This document shows, piece by piece, positions 42,158 to 51,412 of a stretch of DNA of 64,000 bases. The stretch comes from Amycolatopsis sp. FBCC-B4732 (GTDB lineage: Bacteria > Actinomycetota > Actinomycetes > Mycobacteriales > Pseudonocardiaceae). Location of the stretch: NCBI RefSeq assembly GCF_023008405.1, contig NZ_CP095376.1:8784501-8848500 (forward strand). The letters run 5' to 3'. The notes beneath the pieces were generated by a model. It was not told the origin of the DNA, ran no database searches, and was given only the letters and a program-made list of their open reading frames with translations. Position numbers and translations under genes: made by a program. Position 1 is the stretch's first letter; each line of letters begins with the position of its first letter.

Positions 42158-43715
42158 CGCCGACCGCCCGGTCTTCGACCAAGACCGGGCGGAGAAGGCG
42201 ATCCGCGAACTCCTCTTGGCGTGCGGCGAAGACCCGGAACGGGATGGCCTGAAGGACACCCCGGCCCGGGTCGCTCGCGCGTACCACGAGATGTTCGCCG
42301 GCCTGTACACCGAGCCCGACTCGGTGCTGGACCGCACCTTCGACGAGTCCCACGAAGAGCTGGTGCTGGTCACGGACATCCCGATGTTCAGCCAGTGCGT
42401 GCCCAGCAAGCAGACGGTGAACGCCGTCGGCGGCCGGAAGCGCGCGATGGACGTGCGGGTGGGTGACAAGCTCTGGACGCTCGTCGGCGGCAACGTCGAG
42501 GAGACCGAGGTCACCGAGGTCAGCTCGCATCAGACGCGCGAGCTCGTCGAAGTGACGACTTCGGTGGGCAGGTTCCAGGTCACCCCGGACCACCCCTTGG
42601 CGACTCCCGAGGGGTGGCAGGAAGCCAAGGACGTCGAGGGCTCGTTCATCGAGTGGACGCACGCGCGGAAGCTCTGCCGCGACCGGTGGCGGCCCGCCCT
42701 CGGGTACGACTTCGGTTACGTCGTCGGCACCGTGTGCGCGGACGGCACGGTCGCCGACCGGTACGTGTCCCTCGTGGTCAACGACCGCGACTACGCGAAG
42801 AAGTTCGCGGAGTGCCTGTACCGGGCGTTCGGGATCGACGCGAAGGTCGAGCCGACATCGCGGCCGTCGGGCTACTTGGGACGCGACCTGCCCGGCTTCC
42901 GTGTCCGGGTGGTTTCTTCCTTCTTGGCCGACCTGATGCGGCAGTATGTCGGTGGCGACGCGCACCACATGCGGCAGCGGTTCCCGATGGTCGTCCTCAA
43001 CGACTTGTCGACCTTCAACGGGTTCCTCGACGGGTACGTCGATGGGGACGGGCATCGCAGCAAGCATTCAGCAGGTCGCATCATCGCGAGTGCCAACACG
43101 CCGTTCCTCGAGGATCTGGCGACGGTCATCGGTGCCCGGTTCACTGCCAGCACCGGTGACGCCGCGAGCCGTCTGTACGTCGCCGACAGCTGGTTCCGAC
43201 GTCACGGATTCCCCCAGGACGACTACGCGACAGATCTGATCGAGTCGGAGTACGTGAAGGTCGAATCGGTCACCCCGGTGACCGCGTCGGGGACCAAGCC
43301 CTACACGGTCTACAGCTTCAAATGCGACCCGCATCCGACGTTCCTGATCGCGGGACATCTGACGCACAACTGTGAACACCACCTGGTCCCCTTCCACGGC
43401 GTCGCGCACGTCGGGTACATCCCGAACGCCGCCGGGAAGGTGACCGGGCTGTCCAAGCTGGCCCGGCTCGTCGACCTCTACTCGAAGCGCCCGCAGGTGC
43501 AGGAGCGGCTGACTTCCCAGGTCGCCGACGCCATCGTGCGGAAGCTCGAGCCGCGCGGGGTGATCGTCGTGATCGAGGCCGAGCACCTCTGCATGGCCAT
43601 GCGCGGCATCCGCAAGCCCGGCGCCCGCACCACCACCTCGGCGGTGCGGGGGCAGCTGAAGACCTCGCCGTCGTCGCGGGCGGAGGCGCTCGACCTGATC
43701 AAGGCGCGCCGGTGA
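42126..43715 (+). CDS. folE: GTP cyclohydrolase I, interrupted by an intein
   Basis: FolE converts GTP to dihydroneopterin triphosphate, the first step of folate synthesis. The 529-residue precursor contains a 325-residue intein (residues 91-415). The spliced enzyme would be 204 residues, normal for the family. N-extein: [20 protein letters not shown] and DIPMFSQ. C-extein: [18 protein letters not shown], whose Cys and His residues bind zinc, then [18 protein letters not shown]. The intein sits right before the zinc Cys, so the unspliced protein should be inactive. GTG 42126 has GAGGGAG 5-6 nt upstream; ATG 42135 is an alternative. It overlaps folP by 4 nt. Confidence 0.95.
   Translation: MTWMDRTSPSDADRPVFDQDRAEKAIRELLLACGEDPERDGLKDTPARVARAYHEMFAGLYTEPDSVLDRTFDESHEELVLVTDIPMFSQCVPSKQTVNAVGGRKRAMDVRVGDKLWTLVGGNVEETEVTEVSSHQTRELVEVTTSVGRFQVTPDHPLATPEGWQEAKDVEGSFIEWTHARKLCRDRWRPALGYDFGYVVGTVCADGTVADRYVSLVVNDRDYAKKFAECLYRAFGIDAKVEPTSRPSGYLGRDLPGFRVRVVSSFLADLMRQYVGGDAHHMRQRFPMVVLNDLSTFNGFLDGYVDGDGHRSKHSAGRIIASANTPFLEDLATVIGARFTASTGDAASRLYVADSWFRRHGFPQDDYATDLIESEYVKVESVTPVTASGTKPYTVYSFKCDPHPTFLIAGHLTHNCEHHLVPFHGVAHVGYIPNAAGKVTGLSKLARLVDLYSKRPQVQERLTSQVADAIVRKLEPRGVIVVIEAEHLCMAMRGIRKPGARTTTSAVRGQLKTSPSSRAEALDLIKARR
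42396..43370 (+). other. LAGLIDADG intein within FolE
   Basis: The element begins with Cys1 ([19 protein letters not shown]), has block B with T-x-x-H ([15 protein letters not shown]), and ends with block F/G ([20 protein letters not shown]) before Cys+1. Two endonuclease dodecapeptides are visible, [11 protein letters not shown] and [10 protein letters not shown], both keeping their catalytic acids. The insertion point is between FSQ and CEHH. Intact splice and endonuclease residues suggest a functional, potentially homing intein. Confidence 0.93.
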
Positions 43716-44557
43716 GCGTGGGGCTTCCCGCTCCCGGCCGGTGCGTCGTGATGGGCGTGCTGAACGTGACGCCCGATTCGTTTTCCGACGGTGGCCGCTA
43801 CCTCGGGCTCGACCAGGCCCTGGAGCACGCCCGCGCGATGTGGGCGCGCGGCGCCGATCTGATCGACGTCGGCGGCGAGTCGACGCGCCCGGGTGCGGCC
43901 CGGGTGGACGCCGCAACCGAGCGGGACCGCATCCTGCCGGTGATCCGGACGCTGGCCGGCGAAGGCGTGGCGCTGTCGGTCGACACCACGCGGGCGTCCG
44001 TCGCCGCCGCGGCGCTCGAAGCCGGCGCGCACGTGATCAACGACGTCTCGGGTGGCCTGGCCGACCCGGACATGGCCCGGGTCGCGGCTGAAACCGGGGT
44101 GCCGTGGGTGCTGATGCACTGGCGCGGGCACAGCAAGGACATGCAGGCGCTGGCGTCCTACCAGGACGTCGTCGCCGACGTCCGGTCCGAGCTGCTGGCC
44201 CGGGTGGACGAAGCGCTGGCGGCCGGCGTGGCCGAGAGCGCGATCGTGCTGGATCCCGGGCTCGGGTTCGCGAAGGACGCCGAGCACGACTGGGCGTTGC
44301 TGCGCGGCCTGGACTCGGTGCTGTCCCTGGGCTTCCCGGTGCTCGTCGGCGCCTCCCGAAAACGGTTTCTCGGCCGCCTGCTGTCCGAAAAGGACGGAAC
44401 GCCGAGGTCCCCGGACGGCCGCGAGGACGCGACGGCGGCGATTTCCGCCCTCGCCGCCGCGGCCGGCGCGTGGGGCGTGCGGGTGCACGAGGTCGGAGCT
44501 TCGCTGGACGCGGTCGCGGTGGCCGCGGCGTGGGGAAAGGGTTCGCCGGATGTCTGA
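43712..44557 (+). CDS. folP: Dihydropteroate synthase
   Basis: FolP joins p-aminobenzoate to the pterin diphosphate; it is the sulfonamide target. The 281-residue protein shows [58 protein letters not shown] and [12 protein letters not shown], covering pterin and substrate loops. Its GTG start overlaps the folE stop (GTGA), and it overlaps folB by 8 nt. Confidence 0.96.
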   Translation: MSVGLPAPGRCVVMGVLNVTPDSFSDGGRYLGLDQALEHARAMWARGADLIDVGGESTRPGAARVDAATERDRILPVIRTLAGEGVALSVDTTRASVAAAALEAGAHVINDVSGGLADPDMARVAAETGVPWVLMHWRGHSKDMQALASYQDVVADVRSELLARVDEALAAGVAESAIVLDPGLGFAKDAEHDWALLRGLDSVLSLGFPVLVGASRKRFLGRLLSEKDGTPRSPDGREDATAAISALAAAAGAWGVRVHEVGASLDAVAVAAAWGKGSPDV

Positions 44558-44909
44558 CCGGATCACGCTGACCGGCCTGCGCGTGTTCGGCCGCCACGGC
44601 GTGTTCGAGCACGAAAAGCGCGACGGCCAGGAGTTCGTCATCGACGTCACGGCATGGCTCGACCTCGGGCCCGCCGCCGCGTCGGACGACCTGACCAAGA
44701 CCCTGCACTACGGCGAGCTGGCCGAGCTGGCGGCGGGCATCGTCGCGGGCGAGCCGTACGACCTCATCGAGAGCGTCGCGGGCAAGATCGCCGACGAGGT
44801 CATGCGCGACGAGCGCCTGAGCGCGATCGAGGTGACGGTCCACAAGCCCTCGGCCCCGATCCCGCTGACGTTCGACGACGTCGCGGTGACGGTCCGGCGC
44901 GCCCGATGA
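44550..44909 (+). CDS. folB: Dihydroneopterin aldolase
   Basis: FolB cleaves dihydroneopterin to hydroxymethyl-dihydropterin and glycolaldehyde. The 119-residue protein has [20 protein letters not shown] with the catalytic-region Tyr replaced by Phe/His, [20 protein letters not shown] and [17 protein letters not shown]. Size is standard. It overlaps folP by 8 nt and folK by 4 nt. Confidence 0.95.
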   Translation: MSDRITLTGLRVFGRHGVFEHEKRDGQEFVIDVTAWLDLGPAAASDDLTKTLHYGELAELAAGIVAGEPYDLIESVAGKIADEVMRDERLSAIEVTVHKPSAPIPLTFDDVAVTVRRAR

Positions 44910-45397
44910 CCCGCGCGGTCCTGTCCCTCGGCTCGAACCTCGGCGACCGGCTCGGCTACCTGAAGCTGGCCCTGGCCGCGGTCCGCCCGGCGCTGGTCGC
45001 GGTGTCGAGCGTGTACGAAACGAAGGCCTGGGGCGTCGAAGCCCAGCCGGACTTCTTGAACGCGGTCTGCGTGGTCGACGACCCGGCCCGCGACCACTGG
45101 GCCTGGCTGCGCACGGGCCAGGCGGCGGAGCAGGCAGCGGGCCGGGTCCGCGAGCTCCGTTGGGGCCCACGAACCCTGGACGTCGACGTGGTCACGGTGG
45201 ACGGCGTGACGTCCGACGACCCCGAGCTGCTGCTCCCGCACCCGGGAACCCCGGACCGAGCCAGCGTGCTGGTCCCGTGGACGGAGATCGCCCCGGAGGC
45301 GGTGCTGCCAGGCCACGGCCCGATCGCGGACCTGCTGGCCGCCCGCCCCCCGGCCGAGGTGGCAACGGTCCGCCGGACAACGCTCGAACTCGCCTGA
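44906..45397 (+). CDS. folK: 2-amino-4-hydroxy-6-hydroxymethyldihydropteridine pyrophosphokinase
   Basis: FolK transfers diphosphate from ATP to the pterin. The 163-residue protein has [54 protein letters not shown] and [18 protein letters not shown], all family motifs. It is the last gene of the ftsH-folE-folP-folB-folK unit; no clean terminator is seen, and a repeat region follows directly. Confidence 0.96.
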   Translation: MTRAVLSLGSNLGDRLGYLKLALAAVRPALVAVSSVYETKAWGVEAQPDFLNAVCVVDDPARDHWAWLRTGQAAEQAAGRVRELRWGPRTLDVDVVTVDGVTSDDPELLLPHPGTPDRASVLVPWTEIAPEAVLPGHGPIADLLAARPPAEVATVRRTTLELA

Positions 45398-45488
45398 GCC
45401 GCTTAGCCGCCCACCCGCCCGCTGGCCGCCTCGGCAGCGCCAGCCAACTCCTCCCGGGCGCCGCCACGGCCTGCCCGCCGCCTTGTCT

Positions 45489-46080
45489 GAGCTGGCTAGC
45501 TCCGCCCGCCGGGCGCCGCCACGCCTGCCTGCCGCCTTGGCTGAGTTAGCTAACTCCGGCCCCGCCCCCGGGCGCCGTCTCGGCCTTCCCGCTGGCTTGG
45601 GTGAGCCGGTCAACTCCGCCCGCCGGATGCCGCGACGGCCTGCCGCCGACTTGGTGGAGCCGGCTGGCTCCTTCCAGCGGGCGCCGCCACGGCTTGCCCG
45701 CAGGTCTGGCTGAGCCGGTCAACTGCGCCCGCCGGGCGCCGCGACGGCCTGCCGCCGACTTGGTGGAGCCGGCTGGCTCCTTCCACCGGGCGCCGCCACG
45801 GCTTGCCCGCAGGTCTGGCTGAGCCGGTCAACTGCGCCCGCCGGGCGCCGCGACGGCCTGCCGCCGACTTGGTGGAGCCGGCTGGCTCCTTACCACCGGG
45901 CGCCGCCACGGCTTGCCCGCAGGTCTGGCTGAGCCGGTCAACTGCGCCCGCCGGGCGCCGCGACGGCCTGCCGTCGGCTTGGCTGAGCCGACTAACTCCG
46001 CCCGCCCGGTGCGCTCTCGGGCTGCCTGCCGCCTCGGCGGCGCCGGCCAACTCCGCCCCGCCCGCCTCCATTGAGCCGGC
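45489..46080. repeat. Minisatellite of ~54-55 bp units (109-bp higher-order period)
   Basis: CGCGACGGCC recurs at 45631, 45740, 45849 and 45959, giving a 109-110 bp period made of two related ~54/55-bp halves. Each half contains a palindrome near its centre: GAGCTGGCTAGCTC (45489), GAGTTAGCTAACTC (45543), GAGCCGGTCAACTC (45603), GAGCCGGCTGGCTC (45657, 45766). The outer arms change together, keeping pairing in several units. Confidence 0.85.
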
Positions 46081-46084
46081 CATT

Positions 46085-46141
46085 GCCGCCCCGCCCGCCG
46101 GGCGCCGCCCCGCCCGCCGGGCGCCGCCCCGCCCGCCGGGC
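46085..46141. repeat. 19-bp tandem repeat, three copies
   Basis: GCCGCCCCGCCCGCCGGGC is repeated three times without gaps. It may arise from slippage at the end of the larger minisatellite. Confidence 0.85.
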
Positions 46142-46242
46142 GCCGCCGCGGCCGGCGGCGCGGACGCGCCGAGCAAGTCAAGTCAAGCCCCGCCCGGCCA
46201 TCGATCGCCGAGCTGCGGTTGGCGGTCGGTGACAGGATGCCG

Positions 46243-47187
46243 TCAGCCTCGCAGGGCCGCGACCATGAAACGGACCGCCGGCTGGGCCGTGGGGACCGGG
46301 GGCCACCCGTTGATCGTCGCGAGCAACTGCCAGTAGCGCTCCGCTCGCGGGTCGCCGCTCGTCTCGAAGCGGTCTGCCATCTCCGTGCGGAACTCCCGTG
46401 ACGCCGGGTCCTGGTCCGGGCGGGCCGTCGCCGCCGCGATCTCGGACGCAAGCGTTTGCCCCGCCTCTGACGTGGGCGAATCGCCCGCCTCCACTGCCGC
46501 TTCCGCGCGGGAAACCCAGCCGGGCCAGTTCTGCTGCCACGCCTGGGCCGGCTGCTCGAACTCGCCCGCCTTGATCTGCTGGGACTGCTGCTCGCTCATG
46601 CCCCTGATCAGGGCGCGGAACGACGGGTCCTGCACCAGCTCCGCGAACTCGATCCACGCTTCCAGCTGCTCCGGCGACGGGTCGTCCGGCAGCTCCGGCT
46701 TGCCCGCGCGCATCCGCTCGTAGAACTCCTCGTTCACCTCGAGCCCGGCGACCATCTCGTCCCAGAACTCGTCCACCAGCCGCTTGCGCTCCTCGTCCGA
46801 CATCGACGCGAGACGGTTCATCAGGTTCACTTCCTCCAGTTCGGAATTGCGCTTCGCCACCGCGCGCAGCACCGCCCGGCGCAGCCGCAGCCGCCGGATC
46901 TGCTCGTCCAGGGCCTCGACGTGCCGGGTCGCCAGCTCGCCGACCGTCGCCGGCCTCGCCAACGCCGCGGAGACGTCGGCTAGGCCGAGGCCCAGCTCCC
47001 GCAGCGTGCGGACCAGCTCCAGGCGGGCCATCGCCGCCGCGTCGTAGAGGCGGTAGCCGGCGTCCGTCCGCTCGGTCGGTGGCAACAGGCCTTCGTCCGA
47101 GTAGAAGCGGATGGTCTTGACCGGCAGGCCCGTCCGCTTGGCCAGCTCGCCGATGGTGAATGTCGCGGTGGTGCCCACTAGACGCAT
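46243..47187 (-). CDS. MerR-family transcriptional regulator
   Basis: A 314-residue regulator. The N-terminal winged HTH is clear (FTIGELAKRTGLPVKTIRFY, then GLLPPTERTDAGYRLYD), followed by the dimer coiled coil (LDEQIRRLRLRRAVLRAVA). The C-terminal ~190 residues (SDEERKRLVDEFWDEMVAGL and onward) form a helical effector domain without the Cys pattern of metal sensors. Its own upstream region has TTGACT and an imperfect dyad (ACTCTCC-N7-GGAGACT, complement of 47193-47213), suggesting autoregulation. It is divergent from a small membrane protein gene. Confidence 0.88.
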   Translation of the reverse strand: MRLVGTTATFTIGELAKRTGLPVKTIRFYSDEGLLPPTERTDAGYRLYDAAAMARLELVRTLRELGLGLADVSAALARPATVGELATRHVEALDEQIRRLRLRRAVLRAVAKRNSELEEVNLMNRLASMSDEERKRLVDEFWDEMVAGLEVNEEFYERMRAGKPELPDDPSPEQLEAWIEFAELVQDPSFRALIRGMSEQQSQQIKAGEFEQPAQAWQQNWPGWVSRAEAAVEAGDSPTSEAGQTLASEIAAATARPDQDPASREFRTEMADRFETSGDPRAERYWQLLATINGWPPVPTAQPAVRFMVAALRG

Positions 47188-47296
47188 GGTGAAGTCTCCA
47201 GTCGGGGGAGAGTCAAGACTACTTCGGGGGTTCCGGGTGGCGGAGCCCCCGGCCCGGGGCGCAGCCCCGGCTGTCACAGCTCGGTACGGTTGGGTC

Positions 47297-47758
47297 ATGC
47301 ACTTCACGCGGTCCCGTGACCTGGTCGTCGCCGGGCTGCTCGGCCTGGCCGTCGGCTACCTGCTGTTCCAGATCGCCTACGGCTCGCTGCCCCAGCTGCC
47401 GCTGCTCGCCGGCGTCACCCTCGCCGTCCTGGCCGTGATCGAGGGCGTGCTCGCCTTCTCCATCCGGTCGCGGATCAAGAACGGCCGGGTCGTTGCCGCG
47501 ATCGGGATCGCCCGATCGGTGGCCTTGGCCAAGGCTTCGTCACTCGCCGGAGCGTTCATGGCCGGTGCCTGGCTGGCCGCGCTCGCCTACCTTTTCCCGC
47601 GACGTGACGAACTCGTCGCCGCCGTTCTCGACACCCGGGCGGCGGTCGTCGGCGTCGCCTCCGCCGCGGCCCTGGTAGCAGCGGGTTTGTGGCTCGAACA
47701 CTGCTGCCGGACCCCGCGCGACCAAGACCGGGAGCGCACCCGCGGGACGACCGGTTAG
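47297..47758 (+). CDS. DUF3180-family membrane protein
   Basis: A 153-residue protein with four predicted membrane helices (LVVAGLLGLAVGYLLFQIAY, LPLLAGVTLAVLAVIEGVL, SLAGAFMAGAWLAALAYL, AVVGVASAAALVAAGLWL) and a charged tail. It matches the DUF3180 family, which follows folK in many Actinobacteria (Rv3605c in M. tuberculosis, as I recall). Here the repeat region and a MerR gene separate it from folK. Function unknown. Confidence 0.82.
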   Translation: MHFTRSRDLVVAGLLGLAVGYLLFQIAYGSLPQLPLLAGVTLAVLAVIEGVLAFSIRSRIKNGRVVAAIGIARSVALAKASSLAGAFMAGAWLAALAYLFPRRDELVAAVLDTRAAVVGVASAAALVAAGLWLEHCCRTPRDQDRERTRGTTG

Positions 47759-47827
47759 CGCTGGAATCCCACCGCTCGCTGGACCGAGTAGGTCTCGTTC
47801 GGATTACGAGCAGGTACGGTGTCAGTC

Positions 47828-49987
47828 ATGACCGGCGTGGGTGACGACTCGCGCGGCCGCCTTCTGGGCAGGCCGTGGCTAGTCGTCGGATTCGTCCTCG
47901 CCATCGGAGCCACCCTCGCACTGGTGCTCAGCGACGATCTTCGTTATCTCCGCCTGGGGATCGTCGCGGCCCTCTGGGCTGCCCTGATCGGCGCTTTCCT
48001 CGCCGTGAAGTACCGCAAGCACGCGGCACAGAGCGAGGACGCGGTCGCCGAGGCGCAGGCTGTGTACGAGTTGGAGCTGGAACGCGAGATCGCGGCCCGG
48101 CGTGAGTACGAGCTGGAGATGGAGGCGGACAACCGCACCGCCGCCGACTCCCGCGGGCGCGAGGAGCTGGAGGCGCTGCGGGCCGAAGTGTCGGCGCTGC
48201 GCGACAGCCTCCAGTCGCTGTTCGGTGGCGAGGTGCTGCTCGAACGCGTCGCGCTGACCGCGCAGGCGACCCGGATGCGCAAGCTGTCCGACGAGAACCG
48301 GATGATCCCGGACGGCGCGCCGAAGAAGAGGCCCGCTCAGCTGATGGCCGCGAAGAAGCCGATGCCCGAGGGCGGCGAGCGGCCGACCGAGCTGATCGAC
48401 CGCGTCCTCGACGAGCGCCGCCGCAAGGCGTCGAACGGCAAGCCCGCGAACGGCAAGGGCCTGGGCAAGGGCTTCGGCGGCAAGGCCGTCCCGAAGACCC
48501 CCGCGAACGTCTCGGTGCAGAGCACCCAGCAGATGGCGCGGCCGAAGCCGCTGAGCGATCGCCGCCCGCCGGTGCCGGCCGTCGACCCGGCCTTGAACGC
48601 CGCGCAGCGCGAGATGAAGGCCGCCGAGCTGCGGGCCGAGGCCGCGCGCCGCCAGGCCGAGTCGCAGCCGATGCGGCTCCCGAAGCCCGAAGAGGTCGCG
48701 AAGCAGCCTGAGCGACGTCCGGAAGCTGCCGCCGAGCCGACGCGACAGGTCCCGCGGCCCGAGCCCAAGACCGAGATCCGGCGGGTGCCGGAGCCGAAGA
48801 CCGAGATCCGCCGTCCCGAGCCGCCGCCCGCGCGCCGCGCGGAGCTGTCGCGCCCGGCGATGCGGCCCGCCGAGGTGTCCCGCTCGGACATCCCGCGGGT
48901 CGAGATGTCGCGCCCCGACATCCCGCGCGTCGAGATGTCCCGGCCGGACATCCCCCGGGTGGAGATGTCGCGCCCGGACATCCCCCGCGTCGAAATGTCG
49001 CGTCCCGACATCCCGCGGGTGGAGATGTCCCGGCCGGACATCCCGCGCGTCGAGATGTCGCGGCCGGACCTGCCGCGCGTCAACCCCAAGCCGAACGGTG
49101 CCCGGCCCGAGCCGCGCAAGGCGCCCGAGCCGCCGCGTCCGGCGCCGGGCCGCCCCGCGGCGCCGCCACCCAAGCCGTCCGAGATGTCGCGGTCGGACAT
49201 CCGGCCGGTCAAGGACCTCAGCGCGGCCTTCCAGAACCGCGACGACTTCGCCGAGCGGCAGCGCCCGAACCGGCCGAAGCCGCCCGAGCCGAAGCAGGCC
49301 CCGCCGATGAACAGGGACGCCGCCGCGTCGCGCACCGACCTCCCGGTCGTCCCGCCGACGACGCCGGTGCCGAGCACCGGCCCCTCGTCGCGGCAGCAGC
49401 CGTCGCGCACGGACCTGCCGCCGGTGGTCCCGCCGACGACCCCGGTCCCGGCCGCCGACGGCCGCCGCCCGTCGCGGCTGGAGCAGTTCTCGCGGGCCGA
49501 CATGTCGCCGATCCTCGACGAGCCGTCGTCGCGGCACAGCGGTTCGCACCGCGCGCCGGCGGCGGCCGCCCAGGGCGAGGCGCCGATGGCGAACCCGACG
49601 CTCCCGGAGTCGGTCCGCAACTTCCAGGGCGGGTCCGGCGGGCGCCGCCGCAAGCCGGACGAGTCGCAGCAGATGCCGCCGGTCCCCGCCCCGGAGCCCA
49701 CGGGAGGCGGCCGCCGCCGTCGCCCGGACGGCGAGCCCCCGGCGTGGGAGGGCATGGTCGCCGAGCGCGCGTCGATGTCCCGGCGCAACATGGCCCCGGT
49801 CGACCCGGCGGACGTCGAGCAGCAGAACGGCAACGGCCACAACGGCAACGGGCGCAACGGCCACCGGTCCGCGGAGCCACAGCCGGGCAGCGGTTCGCAC
49901 GCGGCCGGCCGCTCGGTGAGCGAGCTGCTGGCGGCGAACGGCGGAACGGGCTCGACCCCGCGCCGCCGCCGACGCGCGGAGGACTGA
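47828..49987 (+). CDS. Membrane protein with long repetitive tail (Rv3604c-like)
   Basis: A 719-residue protein. Two N-terminal membrane helices (PWLVVGFVLAIGATLALVLS, LRLGIVAALWAALIGAFLAV) are followed by an acidic coiled coil (AEAQAVYELELEREIAARRE). A long Pro/Arg/Glu-rich disordered cytosolic tail then holds a decapeptide repeat (EMSRPDIPRV). The layout and place between DUF3180 and the DUF2520 gene match Rv3604c, an Ala/Arg/Pro-rich membrane protein (DUF6779 as I recall). Ser/Thr residues in the repeat could be kinase targets. ATG 47828 is used; GTG 47819 is possible. Function unknown. Confidence 0.75.
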   Translation: MTGVGDDSRGRLLGRPWLVVGFVLAIGATLALVLSDDLRYLRLGIVAALWAALIGAFLAVKYRKHAAQSEDAVAEAQAVYELELEREIAARREYELEMEADNRTAADSRGREELEALRAEVSALRDSLQSLFGGEVLLERVALTAQATRMRKLSDENRMIPDGAPKKRPAQLMAAKKPMPEGGERPTELIDRVLDERRRKASNGKPANGKGLGKGFGGKAVPKTPANVSVQSTQQMARPKPLSDRRPPVPAVDPALNAAQREMKAAELRAEAARRQAESQPMRLPKPEEVAKQPERRPEAAAEPTRQVPRPEPKTEIRRVPEPKTEIRRPEPPPARRAELSRPAMRPAEVSRSDIPRVEMSRPDIPRVEMSRPDIPRVEMSRPDIPRVEMSRPDIPRVEMSRPDIPRVEMSRPDLPRVNPKPNGARPEPRKAPEPPRPAPGRPAAPPPKPSEMSRSDIRPVKDLSAAFQNRDDFAERQRPNRPKPPEPKQAPPMNRDAAASRTDLPVVPPTTPVPSTGPSSRQQPSRTDLPPVVPPTTPVPAADGRRPSRLEQFSRADMSPILDEPSSRHSGSHRAPAAAAQGEAPMANPTLPESVRNFQGGSGGRRRKPDESQQMPPVPAPEPTGGGRRRRPDGEPPAWEGMVAERASMSRRNMAPVDPADVEQQNGNGHNGNGRNGHRSAEPQPGSGSHAAGRSVSELLAANGGTGSTPRRRRRAED
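48871..49080 (+). repeat. 30-bp in-frame tandem repeat (decapeptide)
   Basis: Seven units: EVSRSDIPRV, five EMSRPDIPRV, and EMSRPDLPRV. Synonymous codons vary between units while the peptide stays fixed, showing selection on the protein. A related unit (EMSRSDIRPV) appears alone near 49180. Confidence 0.9.
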
Positions 49988-50102
49988 GCCAGGCTCCAAG
50001 CGCCTCAAGGCCACATCGGGGCGCGCAGGCGGAGCAGGAGCGGCACGCCGTGGGGCGAGGTGGCGTTCCGTCTCGTGTCCGGTCTGCGTAGGGTGACCGC
50101 CT

Positions 50103-51269
50103 GTGAGCGGAACCCTCTCGCCCGCGACGGGACTTGATCGCGGACGGCGGCCTCGCCGGATCACCGTGCTGCTGCCGGTGTTCGGACTGATCGTGGTGGC
50201 CTTGTGCGGCCTGTTCCTGTTCGGCTTGGCCACCGCGCGGGTCGGGCCGCTCGCCGTCACCATCGGGGTGCTGGCCGCGCTCGTGCCGGTCGCCGGGGTC
50301 GTCGCCGGGTTCCTCTGGGTGGACCGGTGGGAGCCCGAGCCCGCGAAGTTCCTGCTGCTCGCCTTCGCCTGGGGCGCCTGCATCGCCACCATCACCGCGC
50401 TGCTCATCAACACCACCGCCGAGGCGGTCGGGGACGAGCTGCTCGGGTCCGGCAACGGCAACACGCTCGCCGCGCTCGTCTCGGCCCCCGTCGTCGAGGA
50501 GGCCGCCAAGGCGCTCTTCGTCGTGCTCATCGCCTGGCGCCGCTCCAGCGAGTTCGACGGCGTCGTGGACGGGGTCGTCTACGCCGGGTTCAGCGCCGCC
50601 GGGTTCGCCTTCACCGAGAACATCTACTACTTCGGCCGCGCGTTCGCCGACTACGGCTTCGGTGACGGGCACAGCCAGGGCGTCATCACGGCGTTCTTCC
50701 TGCGTGGCGTGCTCGCGCCGTTCACGCACCCGCTGTTCGCGGTGCTCACCGGCATCGGGATCGGCATCGCCGCGCGGACGACCACCAAGGCGCTCAAGAT
50801 CATCGCGCCGGTCGCCGGCTACCTGGCCGCCGTCTGCCTGCACGCGCTGTGGAACAGCGCCGCGCTGCTCGGCGGGTCGAAGTTCCTCACCGTCTACTTC
50901 CTGATCATGCTGCCGCTGTTCCTCGGCGTGGTCTACCTGGTCGTCCTGCAGCGACGGCGGGAGCAGCGGATCATCGCCACCGCGCTGCCGCACATGGCGT
51001 CGGCGCGCTGGATCGCGCCGTCGGAGGTCGATCTGCTGGCCAGCCTGCCCGGCCGCCGGGCTTGGCGGCGGCAGGCGAAGCGCCAGTCCGGGAAGCAAGC
51101 CGCGAGGGCCGTCGCCGTCTACCAGGCGAGCGTCACCGAGCTCGCCTTCCTCGACCGGCGTGAGCTGCGCAGCGACGCCGACCGGCAGCGCCAGCGCGAG
51201 CTGCTGCGCACGTTGAAGTCCGCTCGCGCGGAGGCGACGCGCCTCGCCGACGAGGCCGCCCGCGGGTGA
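50103..51269 (+). CDS. PrsW-family intramembrane metalloprotease
   Basis: A 388-residue multi-pass membrane protein. Family motifs are SAPVVEEAAKALFV (Glu-Glu), GFAFTENIYYFGRAF, LAPFTHPLFAVLTG (His) and CLHALWNSAALL (His-x-x-x-Asn), the presumed metal site inside the membrane. PrsW in Bacillus cleaves an anti-sigma factor; the target here is unknown. The C-terminal ~100 residues are a basic cytosolic tail (RRAWRRQAKRQSGKQAARAV). GTG 50103 starts it. No anti-sigma gene is adjacent. Confidence 0.88.
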   Translation: MSGTLSPATGLDRGRRPRRITVLLPVFGLIVVALCGLFLFGLATARVGPLAVTIGVLAALVPVAGVVAGFLWVDRWEPEPAKFLLLAFAWGACIATITALLINTTAEAVGDELLGSGNGNTLAALVSAPVVEEAAKALFVVLIAWRRSSEFDGVVDGVVYAGFSAAGFAFTENIYYFGRAFADYGFGDGHSQGVITAFFLRGVLAPFTHPLFAVLTGIGIGIAARTTTKALKIIAPVAGYLAAVCLHALWNSAALLGGSKFLTVYFLIMLPLFLGVVYLVVLQRRREQRIIATALPHMASARWIAPSEVDLLASLPGRRAWRRQAKRQSGKQAARAVAVYQASVTELAFLDRRELRSDADRQRQRELLRTLKSARAEATRLADEAARG

Positions 51270-51412
51270 CCCGGTCCGGTGAAGCTGGTCACCCGGGTTC
51301 AACGCGGCGCGCTCAATCGAGTTAGTCTCGCGCCGTTCGTCCGGTACCCGGAGCGGGACTGGAACGAGAGCAGAGGGAGTCTGCCAGCCATGAGCGTCCA
51401 CAGGCGCACGCC

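Larger units (their letters stand above)
45398..46242. other. 845-bp gene-free repeat region after folK
   Basis: Very GC-rich DNA with no supported gene. It is filled by tandem units of about 54-55 bp (see next entries) and a short 19-bp repeat. Long ORFs on both strands run through it only because GC-rich DNA lacks stops; the repeat period is not a multiple of three. Confidence 0.8.

Noticed and set aside
39680..42514. 944-codon open frame opposite ftsH
   Set aside because: Same antisense artefact; it crosses two real genes and an intergenic region.
45489..46080. CRISPR array
   Set aside because: Units are contiguous and similar throughout; there are no unique spacers of constant length and no cas genes.
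45610..46451. Minus-strand ORFs through the minisatellite that could be repeat proteins
   Set aside because: The repeat period (54/55, 109/110 bp) is not a multiple of three, so units would be read in changing frames; no start or ribosome site fits.
48871..49080. CRISPR array at the 30-bp repeat
   Set aside because: The repeats are directly joined, in frame, and encode a decapeptide.
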